Below, piece after piece: positions 46,195-58,139 of a stretch of 64,000 nt of DNA. The stretch spans positions 82,280,020 to 82,344,019 of the forward strand of contig OX235272.1 of NCBI GenBank assembly GCA_944472155.2. Reading direction: 5' to 3'. The DNA comes from Trichobilharzia szidati. Its lineage: Eukaryota > Platyhelminthes > Trematoda > Strigeidida > Schistosomatidae. The notes beneath the pieces are model-generated. The model was not told where the DNA came from. It did no database searches and saw only the letters and a list, made by a program, of their open reading frames with translations. How positions within the stretch are numbered: the first letter of the stretch is position 1; each line of letters starts with the position of its first letter. The translations under genes were made by a program, and so were the position numbers.

Positions 46195-46735
46195 AATAAC
46201 TTTGTAATTATCATCCCTTTTTTCTGACGTTTGCATATCACCTATTGATTTATTATTTGTCTGTGTTTCTGCTTAATCTCTTATTTTGATGCTTCTTTCT
46301 CTTTATGATTGGTTGATGATAATGGTAATGAGTTGTTTTACGACGGCGATTTTGTTTGAGTGAATCAAGCTGATTCTGGCATTGGACTGCCTTCGGGAAT
46401 TGTTGGCATGACTCTTGCTAATAGACTTTTGATCCCACCTTGTTGGGGATATTCTACTTGGTTCTAATGTAATTCTTACAGTTGGATTTCGGTTAACTAA
46501 ATTTTTTTCTCCAATAACTGCTTTGTACTTAGAAATCTGCCTTATATGTATAGAGGTCTAACGGCAGTGTTGAGATAATTTTATTTTTTAATGTTATAAT
46601 TGTTAAATGGAACCAATTAGATTTATCGATCGTTTTTTGACTGTGTTTCTCTCAAGGAAGCTTTGGACAGCTATGTAGTAGGGCACAGAGGTCGGTTTTC
46701 AACATTCAGACCGCATTGAGTTGGTTTTGGTTGTT
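46195..46735 (-). repeat. Family D copy, reversed
   Basis: The reverse complement matches 2190-2830, including the 'gggatcaaaagtctattagc' block. Confidence 0.65.
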
Positions 46736-46783
46736 ACATCCTATTCGACTCATGTATAGCCTGTTGACTAAAACAAATAATAA

Positions 46784-47722
46784 TAATAATAGTTTGCTTT
46801 ATTCCAAAACAGTACTTGTGATACAGACTGGAATTCTCAGCATTTCACTACAGTATTGCATCCAGTTTGTACATTAACAATGAATAAAATTCTACATAGA
46901 TTATGAGTAGTCTCAGTTAATTTTGACAACAACATATCAGCATATCGGTAGCAAAGCCAAAAGTGAACAGAATGTTTGAAGGTGTTAGAAAAGTAGATAC
47001 TAGCACACTTACTGGCGTATGCTGTAGCAAAAAGGTCGAAAAAAAGAGAAAAGGAAAAGGAAGAAAGAAAACGTCGTACTTATAAATGATATGAGTTGGA
47101 AAGACGAGATCCAATTGTTCTACTGACTATTTAATAAGTTATAAGTTTCACACCTAATGCTTTCTTTATCACACAGAACACGAGCTAAGTAGGGTCTGGT
47201 TGAGTTTTTGTACTTGCTAGTGCGAGCATATAGCTTTCCAAATAGGCTTCTGGTCCTGCCTGAGATACAAGAGGAGAGTTGTGAATGAGTAGGGTGTCGT
47301 GAGTTAGATAGAATGGATTTGGCCCATTTTTCACATGAGTCCAAGTGCCTGCCGACCAGAATATTAACAAGCTGGTTAAGTGGCACATTGCTTACCCTGC
47401 TGACAACCTTTAACACCCTACGTAATAAGACGTAGTCCTTCTTTAGTAGCTCTGGAAAAACTAAGGGGGAACAATAGAGAATAATCGTCAGCATGCAAGA
47501 GTATACGAATCGTAATAGTAAGGGTTGGGTTATTCCAGAATGTCTTAACTTCTTGATGTAGAAGGTGAGACGGAATATTTTCTTAGAAATCATCAAGATA
47601 TGAGACGACCAGGAAAGATCAGCAGATAGAATGACGCCAAGATATTTAATTTCCGACTTGGTCTCTATTTCAGAGCCGTCTATGTTGCACACCTCGTGAG
47701 TGCTAACCAGTTTGTTTAGTTA
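46784..47722 (-). pseudogene. CR1-like retrotransposon, 5'-truncated
   Basis: The reverse strand has a 190-codon frame (47692-47120): CNIDGSEIETKSEIKYLGVILSADLSWSSH, IFRLTFYIKKLRHSGITQPL and LYCSPLVFPELLKKDY. This is the region after the RT active site, followed by a 3' UTR ending in 'ggaataaagcaaac' and an (ATT)n run. The frame is open here, but the polymerase motifs are missing. Confidence 0.8.
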
Positions 47723-48302
47723 AAATACATTTCGCCAACCAACCGCAATTTATTATGAGTTCTCACAATCCATCTTTCATTACGGAATATCTTTTGGCTT
47801 ATTGGATATCAGTTATCAAACTTGGAAACACTGAATCCCTGTCTGGGTTGAAAATCTCGTCAGTACTGATTCAAGTATGGAGATGTTGTGAAGTTAACCA
47901 TCTTGACGACATATGTAACCTGCGGAACACACCAGACAAAATTATCTCACTCAATCGAGAAAAAACGTTTAATCATAAGAATAGTTCTTGTTGTCTATCT
48001 TTTAGAAGTGGATGACTTAGTTGCTTGAATGTTAGACTCTCAGACAATGGGAATCTGTTTACTCAATCCCTCGTTCTGTACAGCATTTACGACCACAAAA
48101 ACATGAAATTTGTTGTTAATATCGTAAAGAAAGCAACGATAATTAGCAAATTCACATATCACTTTAAGCTGCACCAAGATTTAAGTCCGTGCTTACGAGG
48201 AAACATTCAAATATTTATATATATGATTAAAATAAACGCCAGGTGACTCAGTTTGATTGCTTCAATTCATGTTTTTTCTCGACCTACCTCTTTTCGTGGA
48301 CT
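47723..48302. other. Intergenic stretch
   Basis: An 86-codon forward frame at 47755-48015 has no recognisable features. No repeat seen. Confidence 0.4.
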
Positions 48303-48314
48303 AAAGTATTTGTT

Positions 48315-48695
48315 ACAGGATTTTCATCATGAGCTGACATTAGTTAGAGAACCACTGGAAAACCTGGGAGTACTGGACAGCTGTTTCGTCCTAGTTTGGG
48401 ACTCTTCATCAGTACACACCCACCGGGATTCGAACCCAGGACCTTCTGGTTACAAGTCTAGCGAGCTTGTATACCCGATCCAATGGCCCATGAATTCTAA
48501 ATTATGCCAATTCACGACATAGCGCCAGTGTCTTTGGTGAGTATTTGTCCTCACACCCAACCTGCTGCACCCTACTGGTCACGACTTCTCACTAGAACTC
48601 CAGGTAACTACCTAACTGAGTAGGGCAAGTTGCTAGAGAGCATCTCATTGATATTCAAGTGTTGGTTTGTAGGTATTAGTTTGATAAATTAAAGA
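48315..48695 (-). repeat. SINE-A full unit plus tail of the next unit (tandem)
   Basis: Reversed tail, hammerhead, tRNA-like head and upstream block, then a head-to-tail junction ('gagcatctcattgatattca') into 'agtgttggtttgtaggtatt'. Confidence 0.75.
48370..48415 (-). ncRNA. Hammerhead fold with altered box
   Basis: On the reverse strand stem I gtactg... (gtgtactg side) and cagtac pair, stem II gtcc/ggac is perfect, and GAAA and GUC are present. The box is atgaaga, as at 7150. Confidence 0.6.
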
Positions 48696-48699
48696 AAAA

Positions 48700-49195
48700 G
48701 TATTGTCAATTCTCCGAGGTTTATTTCCTTTTTGCAAGTGAAAATGTTGATTTAGTCTCGATTTTCATCAATTTAGAAGGTGACATCTCTCTCTTTTTAT
48801 TTTACTCACTAAAGTCACTCAGATGCTGCGTGCTGAATCTTTCTGGAGAAACTAAGAAGAAAGTTGCAGCGAAAAAATTTCTCCTTTCGACGAAGTTATC
48901 AACCAGGCTGTACATTCTTCTGTACATAGTAAATGAGTCAGGAAATTCCAGAACTATTTTCTGTCGAGGGACAAACTAACAAGATTAAAATGTAATAATA
49001 ACAAAGTAAACAGAAAGATAGGATAAAAACATAATTGGAGAAAACTGATTTAAAAACGTGGTAATAACAATAAGGCAGAAAGTTCGAATAAGAAATGTAA
49101 TAGGATAATGACTATTGAGAGAATTGACTGTTTATCATTGCCATTGTTAAGACAAAGGTTTTGAATACACGACATCAGCTTAACCTCTAAGATCG
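48700..49195. other. Intergenic stretch
   Basis: No supported feature. Confidence 0.45.
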
Positions 49196-49199
49196 CTAG

Positions 49200-49850
49200 T
49201 GCCCTAGCCTTCCCGAGAAACCTTGATTTCGTTCCTTTTGAAATGTTTGGTCAGACCTTGTATATGACTTTGAAGGACTTTACAAATGGAATTGACTGTC
49301 TTGAGTTTATCAGATTTCCTATTACCGATCTGCATATATAACAACGGTCTCCACTTGCTATCCAGACTGGATAGTGTTCTCGACGGCATTTTACAAGTGG
49401 ACACATGGTACAGACAATGTACTCAGCTCTACAAGAGAAAGTAAACTGGTATATGTATGTTGAAGTCTCCGAATGCAACAGTTTGTGTTTCACTTGCTGG
49501 CTCAATTGTTTCTTTCAAGAAAATGTCCCTTGTAGGCTGGCGGAGAAGTATGTTTTACTGAGAGATTTTGAAAACCGTTTTTGGAGAATCTCTGCTTCAG
49601 TGTCACTTTTTAATTCAGGATTAATTAGTAGAATCTTTTAGGGGTGACCTGAACCTGTTTAGAAGCTTTCTTTGATTTTATATCCTTGTCAATGAATCTT
49701 AATGGGAGACCATTTGCAATCAAGATTCCTTGGAGGTTTTGCAGTCCTCTGTCAATAGATTCCTCAGTACATATTTTCAAGATCCTTGAGGATAATAGGC
49801 GGAAGAAGATCGGAGTAAGTTTCACTATAATTATCAGCATCCCACTGTTT
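49200..49850 (-). pseudogene. Penelope-like element, P3-type C-terminus
   Basis: The reverse strand reads SIDRGLQNLQGILIANGLPLRFIDKDIK, then, after a frameshift, STYIYQFTFSCRAEYIVCT (YIG changed to YIV) and REHYPVWIASGD. It is non-functional. Confidence 0.7.
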
Positions 49851-50689
49851 CTGTATTTATGTCACTTGTTAACTTATTTCCTGCATTTTGAAGGATAACT
49901 ACTCAGTAAGCATTTGATGATCTCATTTTATAGTTGTTAATTCTCATCAAAACGTATCAAGTGAAAACACAGAGTAACTAAGGTTTTCTTGGAGAACCAA
50001 AGCCTCCATGGTAAATGAGAAAACAGAGTCAAGATCTAGGTAACATAATTCTATCTGACCGCACCTGCTGATCACAGTGATACTAGTCAGGAAGATCATA
50101 AATAAAAGGTGGTTAGGCAAGTTTAGAAGGAACCGTTATTGTAAAAATATCGGTGATAATGCTATCAATACAAATTATAGGCAATCTTCACAACTATGCA
50201 GTTGGATGCTGCAATCACAGAACTATAAAGAATGACCAGCCTATTCTAAAAACTTCCATGTATTCTATTTTAAGCATCGTCAAACAAGATACTTAGATCT
50301 GAACGCATCTGTCAGGTGAAACCCTATAAAAATACATGTTTGTTTTCTGTTTCCAGTGCTAGTAATTTTGCTTTCCCATACTACCTATAGGCTAAATAAG
50401 ACTGACTTGAATTTAGGTTAGTTTTAGATTTTCAGCGTATCTAAAGGCTGTCAAAAATAATTAAGCTTACAGGTATACATAATAGAGGCTATAATATGTA
50501 TCCTAAGAGGATTTATTAATGTTTCTAGGTTAAAATGTATTTCATTGCCGAAGAAATTACGTTTCCACAAGAAAATTACATTGGTTTATCCAGATTAAGT
50601 AGGGAGGAAATTAATTATTTCGGTTGAAATAGGGATCTTTTTGTGATACGTTTTAAAACCTGAACAAACCAGAAAAGGAGTATAGCCTA
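49851..50689. other. Intergenic stretch
   Basis: No supported feature. Confidence 0.45.
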
Positions 50690-50965
50690 ATTTATGTTGT
50701 AATTCTCTTGGGCTCCGAGTGGGACATAAGGCTTCAACAGCACATCTCCACTTTGTCATGCTCTTTGAAGTCTTTTTTAGCTGACTCCAAGACTGACCAT
50801 AGGTTGTCATCTCCTCCTCCGCATACGATCACCTCTCTGTCACCCAAGGAACCACACCCAACTCGTGGTTTCTCATTCGGGTTCAACTCGAGCTGTAATC
50901 TGCAGCGTGACTTCACCTAACGGTCTCTTCAGCGTATGTGTAATCCATCTCCATCCTTATTTAGA
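50690..50965 (-). pseudogene. RTE-like 3' terminus fragment
   Basis: The reverse strand has the LELNPNEKPRVGCGS remnant of the EWNPNGKRRVGRP block and the terminus 'cccactcggagcccaagaga'. Confidence 0.7.
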
Positions 50966-51156
50966 AGTATCAAAATTAAGTATTTAGAATTACCAAAGAA
51001 AATCAAGTTTTTTTACTAAACTGCCTTTTGAATTACTTTTTACACTGGCATTTGAATGCCTCACAATCCTGTCAGATGAATATTTTATAGAATGAGACAA
51101 TTTGAAATACAACCTGGAAACAAATAACCTACCTTTATGCTAGTCTACAATCGTCT

Positions 51157-53402
51157 TCAATAATAATAATAATAATCACTTTATTCCACAACGATAACAA
51201 CTTACAGCATGGAATTTTCAGCGTTTCACTTTACATATTGCTTTGGTTTAGCTCTTTTTATAATTATATAAATGTATGAAATATTAAAAATATTGGTAAT
51301 TAATAGGAAAAAAATAAAAACCCTAACAAAATCACACCATTTCTAGGTGATAGTGAATAATAAATAAATAATATAACAAATCACACATGCAATAATATGC
51401 ATCATTACATTTTATAGTTTAGTTAATGATTTAAAAGTTGCAAAAGTTCTTTTCTGATATTCGTCTCTTCACACAATACTCGTGCCAAATATTGCACGGG
51501 TGAGTTTTTATATTTTGTAGTACGAGCATAAATGTTTATGAAATTTCTTCTGTTCTTACCCGAAGAGATACAAGGAAACAAATGTGAGTAAAGAGGATGT
51601 TCACTATCAGACAAAATAACTTTAGCTAAGTGTTTACAAGAATTCATGTGCCTATTGACAACAGTGTCAGTTAGTTGAGTCAAAGGGATAGCACTGACCC
51701 TACTTACAGCCCTCAATGTTCTTCGTAGTATTATATGGTCTTTCTTGAGTAGCCCAGGGAAGAATAATGGAGAACAATAAAGAATGATGGGCAAAACACA
51801 TGAATTAATAAATTGCATGAGAAGAGACTGGGTTATACCTGAGTGCCTCAACTTCTTTATGTAATAAGTCAGACAGAAAATCTTTTTAGAAACTATAAGA
51901 ATATGAGACGACCAGCAAAGGTTTGAAGAGAAACTAATGCCAAGATAAGAAGCACTTGACTTACTCTCTATCATGTTACCATCAATATTACAACAATCAT
52001 GAGATTGGATCAATCCATGCACGTCTTTTTCAATTCCCAAGCTGAAATCAACAGTATTACATTTAGTTGGATTTAGTTTAAGACCATTTGAGCCAGACCA
52101 ATCATTAACTTCAGCTAAGAAGCCATTCATATGGGAACAATCCGATGTGGAAACTACAGGGACAGAAACGGTCAGATCATCAGCATACTTAATGAAGTTA
52201 ACTTTGGGTGAGTTCGGAAGGTCATGCAAAAACAAAGAGAAAAGAAATGGAGAAAGTACTGCACCTTGAGGCACACCACTTTCAGTTAACTGAGAGGTGG
52301 AGCGCTTTCCAGCCGAAACAGTATGCTGTTTCCTATTCTTAAAATAAGAAGACAGCCATCTAGTTGCCCAGGTCTCTGTCTGTGCTGAAATCATCTTTCC
52401 TAATAAAAGTGTCCTAGGAACAGAGTCGAAAGCTGCAGTATAGTCTAAAAAAACTGTTCGAACGAAATTAGCACCCTTATCAAGGCAGGAAACAATATTG
52501 TGGTGTAGTACGACGGCTGCATCTAATGTATCTAATGTATTTCTTCCACACTTATAAGCAAACTGCTTAGGGTCACTAAAAGCTTTTAAAGAAGGTTTAA
52601 GAATGTTCAAAAGAAGTTTCTCCATAGTTTTCAAAAACGGAGATGTTATAGCGACCGGTCTAAACTTTAAACCCGCTCCAGAAGATGATTTCTGTACAGG
52701 TACAACCTTGATTTCTTTCTAGTCAGCAGGTACCGTTTCCTTGTTAAATGATGCATTAAAGATTTGAGTAAGAGGATGACACAAGATGTCTGCATACTTT
52801 TGAAGAAGAATGCCTGGTACACCATCTGGACCAAGGCTGTGTGTTGGATTTAAAGTTTTCAAACATAATAGTATATCCTATTCTTTAAAACCCGGAAAAT
52901 GACCATTATCTTGACTAGGTACATCAGGTACAGGCATATTAATTTGTTTCATGATAAATGATTTGTTTAAAGCATTAACATCAGAATAAGCATCAACAGA
53001 CATTTGTTTTTTACTTGTAGGTTTATTGAAAAGTTTCCAAATGTTTGAAGGATTTTTACATGATAAAAATTTTTCATTATATAGTCTGTTCAACCTTTCT
53101 ATTTCAATTTTTATAAGGGTGTTTATTTTACGGACACCAATATTATCACAATTCTTATACAACCTCTCTTTTTGTCTTCTAAGTTTTTTCAGCTGCAAAG
53201 AAGAGATTCTGTCAAATCTCGAAAACAGTGTTTCATATGGACAGCAAATATCCAAACAAAACTTCAGATAATCGGTTATATTAGAGACAGTAGCATCCAA
53301 CTTATCGTCAGTAAATAGTTTCCAGTTGGTATCATACAAAATGCTTTTTAGTGCTAGAATGTTGTCATGGGAATATGAACGTTCATGGAAAATTTTCCCA
53401 GT
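51157..53402 (-). pseudogene. CR1-like non-LTR retrotransposon, near-open RT frame with two amber stops
   Basis: A single reverse-strand frame runs from about 53402 to 51423. It is broken only by TAG at 52878-52880 and TAG near 52720. In order: GRNTLDTLDAAVVLHH; motif A FLDYTAAFDS; motif B SGVPQGAVLSPFLFSLFLHD; motif C FIKYADDLTVSVP; NGLKLNPTKCNTVDFS; and a C-terminal segment matching 47.1-47.7 kb. The catalytic aspartates are intact. The 3' UTR (51157-51422) ends at an (ATT)n run. The 5' endonuclease part is absent. This is the best preserved polymerase in the window. Confidence 0.88.
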
Positions 53403-53512
53403 CTACGGTTTATTTGATAGTACTACTTTTTGTGCTAATAAGCCAATAACTAGTATGAACAAGTAATTGTGAGAATAAGCAACAATAAGCAAACAGATAT
53501 ACCGTCAACAGT

Positions 53513-54100
53513 TTCAAGTTTGGCCACTGATTGATACTAGTTAGAGAACAATTGAAAACCAGAGAGAACTAACTGGACAGCTGTTTCACGCTAGTTGGGA
53601 ACTCATCGGCAGTAACCACCCACCAGTGTTCAAATCCACAATCTTCCGGTTACAAGTCAAGCTCGTGAACCACTCAGCTACTGGGACCCGATGTAATGGC
53701 CCATGAATTTTAACTCCCTACAAACTAACTCTTGAAAATTAATCGGATGCTCGCTGTTGACCGGCTACGGGACGAACCACTGCATGACCAGTGGGGTCCT
53801 TCCAATCGGGAGTGAGGACGAATATCCTCCGATGACAGTGGTTGATGGTACCGCTGAAATCCCGAATTTTCGGAAGTTAGTATTCACATAACGTTAAGTT
53901 GAGTCCCATTGGTTGATTGGTCTACAAGCTTGACTTGTAACAGGATAGTTATGGTTTCAAAACCCGGTGGGTGGGTACTTCCAGTGAATCCCAAACTAGG
54001 TTGAAACAGCTGTCCAGTACTTCATGGTTCTCTAACTGATATCAATCCGTGGTCAAGCTTGAAACAAATCAAATTCTTACAATCTAACTCTTGAAAATCT
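53513..54100. repeat. SINE-A inverted pair (tails outward)
   Basis: A reversed copy (to about 53715), then a forward tail/upstream junction, tRNA-like head, damaged hammerhead (ccagtga box) and tail. No clear target duplication. Confidence 0.7.
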
Positions 54101-54569
54101 TCAGTAATTCACAGGACACATGTGATGCACTGAATTCGGACTACAGAAACTAGCTATTTAACTGAAACTGGAAAAGTTTGATAATAGGAAAACAGTGATT
54201 TGGAAAGTTAGAGAATCAATGAGAAATGACACATAAATTCCAAATACCTGAGTAAAACCAGGATAAAACAAAATCTTTTTACATCATAAGTATCTAATCA
54301 ACTGTTAATAATTTGAAATGCTAAAATTTACAGTTATATTACGAATTAAAAATGCTTCATTTCACTCCGAAAAAATCCATAGTTCATCACCCCAGACCGA
54401 TAGAGTGTCACAGCTACCTGATAAGGTATAATAAACAGTCCGAGGGAAATCAACAAAGTACAATAAACTGTCAGAATTTTTCTCATGATTAAAGTTTCTT
54501 GGCAAAGAAGACTTAGTAACATGATACTGAGGCGTACTACATACAGTTACTTAAGTTTTCTAAAAACTT
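54101..54569. other. Intergenic stretch
   Basis: No supported feature. Confidence 0.4.
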
Positions 54570-55064
54570 TACGGATGAGGATGTCAAAAGCAGTCAGAAT
54601 CGGAAAGGCAAGATAGACATTTATTACTCTCAAATCAGTTTGGAAATCTGCTGCACTCAGTCTAAGGAATAAGATTTGCGTCTTCAATACCAGTGTTAAA
54701 TCAGTCACTCCTTCTGCATGGGTCAGACTTTCATCAACAGTGGCCTTCAGTAGCTCTGTGCTGAAGATCAGATGGCTGGTCAGGAAGAATTAGTAATGAG
54801 GAACTTTGAGAACGACTTAATCAAGAATATACCAAAGAAAATGAAGATGGATCATACATACTCTGAGGAGACCATTGGGTGACATCACATTTAAGGGAGG
54901 CTCTGCAGTATAGCCCGAGTGGGAAACGACGAGTTGGGCGTTGGTCCAAAGGTGACATGGAGGAGATCGTGTGAGTTGGAGGAGATGACAGCCTATGGGC
55001 AATAGTGAAGCCAGTCAAAGAGGACTGCAGAGAACAGAGTGAAGTGGAGAAGTTCTGTTGAAGT
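54570..55064 (+). pseudogene. RTE-like retrotransposon, 3' coding end
   Basis: Words equivalent to IGKARQAFITLKSVW, SVTPSAWVRL and EWNPNGKRRVGRW appear in shifting frames. It ends abruptly at 'gttctgttgaag', where the Sm-alpha repeat starts. Confidence 0.75.
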
Positions 55065-55308
55065 CTTGGGTTCGAGCCTCGGTAGGAACACCATCACTCA
55101 CTGAAGAATGCAGGTACATCCAACTGATGAGTCCCCAATAGAACGAAGTGTTCATCCTGGATTCCACTGCTAGTCATCACACACCAATCGATTTCAAGTT
55201 ATATAACCAGAAATCGTCGAAGCACATCCACTAGGCGCCGACTTGTCAACCTGAAACCGAGCACTTCGGTCCAATCGATTGGCGGGAAAATCTAAATTGA
55301 ATTAAATA
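55065..55308 (+). repeat. Sm-alpha hammerhead repeat
   Basis: The tRNA-like 3' half ('gggttcgagcctcggtagg'), hammerhead (55110-55170) and tail to 'ggcgggaaaatctaaattga'. The 5' half of the tRNA-like head is missing and the repeat is fused to the RTE fragment. Confidence 0.8.
55110..55170 (+). ncRNA. Sm-alpha hammerhead ribozyme with intact CTGATGA box but damaged stems
   Basis: Box ctgatga (55124-55130) and GAA (55145-55147) are intact, and the long stem I pairs. Stem II has a C/A mismatch (gtcc/gaac). Position 15.1 is G, not A, and the cleavage triplet is AUC. It is probably weak or inactive. Confidence 0.7.
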
Positions 55309-55438
55309 TGGTTGCATGTTTACAAAAATAACAGAGAGATTTAATCCTAAAAAAATACTGTTCATAATGCCTTTATTTATTACCACCTGTCATGTTATTA
55401 TTATTATTATTTATATTATAGGACAAAAGCGAGTGAAA

Positions 55439-55516
55439 ATGATCTTTACATCCATGTTAGTGGTGATAGTAACCGTTCACACCTTTAAGTGTCATCAGCA
55501 CTCTCAATTACAGCTA
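55439..55516 (+). CDS. Candidate signal-peptide exon of a small secreted protein (partial)
   Basis: An acceptor-like 'tttatattatag' precedes an ATG at 55439. The exon encodes MIFTSMLVVIVTVHTF and ten more residues, with a hydrophobic core typical of a signal peptide. It ends in phase 0 before a strong donor gtaagt (55517). A downstream acceptor 'tctcttcatcttacag' (55768) continues ICKNPKMYFNKDQ and a stop. Signal-peptide first exons with phase-0 borders are typical of schistosome micro-exon genes, but no set of micro-exons is proven here. It could be chance. Confidence 0.25.
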
Positions 55517-55599
55517 GTAAGTACACTACACAGAGTTTTTAAACAACTTGCCTTTTTCAACAAAAAGAAAAGTATTCAGAACATCTGGTTCATTCTAAG

Positions 55600-55633
55600 A
55601 TAGACGTAAACATACAAATTTGTTTACGTCTAT
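55600..55633. repeat. Perfect 13-bp hairpin
   Basis: atagacgtaaaca (55600-55612) and its exact reverse complement (55621-55633), separated by 8 nt, lie in the putative intron of the peptide candidate. Confidence 0.8.
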
Positions 55634-55861
55634 ATTACCCAGTGTTTAGACAAAAGAAAGTACCTTCAAAAATAATTAATTTGTTTTTTTAATTGAAATT
55701 CATACATCATAATACTAAAAATATCTGGTGTTTACACCTTTCTCCCGGCATTTCTCTTCATCTTACAGATTTGCAAAAACCCGAAAATGTATTTCAACAA
55801 AGACCAATGATATTGATATTTCTCCTGGGGGCATTGAACCGTTTCGCCCATATGCGATTGG

Positions 55862-55884
55862 CATGCACACACACACACACACAC
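55862..55884. repeat. (CA)n microsatellite
   Basis: About ten CA repeats. Confidence 0.85.
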
Positions 55885-56167
55885 CAATATTCGCCGCTAA
55901 TTCAATCTAACACCTGTATGACTTCTTAACTCAGACCCCATATGTCTTTAATCAACTGTGCAGTTGTGAAGTGCTAAAGTGTCACAGAAGGAACAAACAG
56001 ACATACTGTCTGAATACTTTTCTTCTCTCTTTTCTATTTGTGTTTTAGGCATTTAACTGTGGCAGATGTTTTTACTTTTTTGTATATGAAATAAAGCGCA
56101 GTAGACTATTGTCATATTGTTAAGTTTTCAACTACCTGGAAAACTGCAATAAAGAATTGACTGTTAA

Positions 56168-58060
56168 TTTGTAATTAGTAGTGTTCTCTGAGCTGGTTGG
56201 TTTAGTTGCAGGGCTTTCGTCGTCCCCCTGCTGGACAACATCTTCAGAGCAATTTTTAGCATAAAGTGAACTGATTTAAATCTTCCATGAGTGATAGAAT
56301 TGCGTCTCCTGGTAACCATCTTTACATCTGTATTGATCACTTTTTATTGACTTCGATTATAAACTTTCTCGTCACATGATTTACTTTTTATTAGTTGATA
56401 GATTTGGTCTATATTAACATGTTTGTTAATCGCGTATTCGTTTGAGTACTAGGCTTCCAGGAATTCTCTGGCACTTTTGGTGTTTCCTCTGTTCCAAAAC
56501 TACACAAACCAAACATTCCGTTACGACCAATCGTTTCCCTTCAAGGAACACCAACACTACTCTATCTAAAGAACTTTTCATGAAATTAAAATGCCTAACA
56601 GAATCATGCGACCATTCCATCAATTCGTCAATCCAATTTTTAGAGAAAATCAAAAACATTCAAGTGGACAACAATGAAATAATGGTGTCCTTTGATGTCA
56701 CAGCATTATATACTTCAATTAGTCCAAAACTAGCAACAGAAACTATGCAACAATTACTCTATAGTGATGAAAACATAAAAACGAAGTGTTCAATTTGAAT
56801 GGAACTCATAAAATTATGTCTTACGACATACTTCTAAATCAGTAATCAAATATACGAAGAGATAAAAGGAACACCAATGGGATTGCCCGTATCAGGATTA
56901 AAAGCTTAAGCCGCTATGAAAATATTAGAATTAGTAACCCTCCCTACCTATAATTAAACCAAAAAAACTAGGTATGTTACGTTGATGGTACACTTGTAAT
57001 AATTAAAAGAAATGATTTGGAATATACCCACAAACTAATAAACAACATATTTGAAGACATCAAATTCACAAGAGAAGAAGAATTAGACAACAAAATTCCA
57101 TTTTTAGATGTCTTAATCAACAGAACCAACACAGGAAATTCAGAAACACAAGTATATAGAAAATCAACGCACACAGATCAAACGCTCAAGTATAATAGTA
57201 ATAACTTGATTACCCACAAAAGAAACTGTGTGCAGACATAGTTTAGAAGAGCTCAAACATACTGTAGCACTCCACTGATGAAGAGAATGGAGGAAACATA
57301 CCATCTACAAACCGTCTTCAAAAAGAATGGATATCCTCACAGTTTCATCAAAAAGTGTTTAAACTCGAGTCATAACACCAACAACAGGCTAACATCAAAG
57401 ACCACATAGGATTCGTCCTACGATATATAAAAAATATCTATGGAATAACAGCTAGAATATTAAGACCGTTTGAAATAGACATAGCACACAAGCCATCCAG
57501 TCAGCTAGTCAGCACAATCACTTCATTTGATACTGTGCAAATCAAAGGATCCAACAGAAAAAGAAGATAAAATTAGTACCATTTACAAAATAAATTATAT
57601 GAACTGTAACAGACATTACATCGGTGAAAGTAGGCGTCCCCTTCGAATCAGAGTCCAGGAACATGATATATATTCTTTCATATCAATGCATGTAGATAAT
57701 TAGAGACATTAGTTTGATTGGGATAATGTCGAAATTTTAAACAGAGGAAACACCAAAAGTGCAGTCAGGGAATCTCTAGAAGTCTAGTACTCAAACGAAT
57801 ATGCTATTAACAAACATGTTAATATAGACCAAATCTATCAACTAATAAAAAGTAAATCATGTGACGAGAAAGTTTATAATCAAAGTCAATAAAAAGTGAT
57901 CAATACAGATGTAAAGATGGTTACCAGGAGACGCAGTTCCATCACTCATGAAAGATTTAAATCAGTTCACTTTCTGTTAAAAATTGCTGTGAAGATGTTG
58001 TCCAGCAGGGGGACGACGAAAGCCGTGCAACTAAACCAACCAGCTCAGAGAACACTACTA
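56168..58060 (+). mobile_element. Penelope-like element P1, full layout with inverted terminal repeats
   Basis: The left end (56168 to about 56490) is the reverse complement of the right end (about 57740-58060), extending outward through 'taattagta'. Interior: VPKLHKPNIPLRPIVS (56491-56538); motif A SFDVTALYTSI (about 56688); motif B KGTPMGLPVSGL (about 56868); motif C YVDGTLVI (aspartate 2 lost, about 56976); EYTHKLINNIFEDIKFTREE; KSTHTDQ; and the GIY-YIG part NRHYIGESRRPLRIRV near 57605. Many frameshifts and stops break it. Layout and order are complete, but it is not functional. Confidence 0.85.
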
Positions 58061-58139
58061 ATTATAAATCACCCACCTGAGCTACAAATTCTTTCTATAA
58101 TTTCAAAATTGACTGTTAATGTTTGAAAGAAAGGAAATG

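Noticed and set aside
47755..48015. 86-codon forward frame
   Set aside because: No motif, no good splice sites and no second copy; insufficient support for a gene.
55728..55910. 60-codon frame with (HT)n as the second exon of the peptide candidate
   Set aside because: Its phase does not fit the 55516 donor, and the His-Thr run is just the (CA)n microsatellite in translation.
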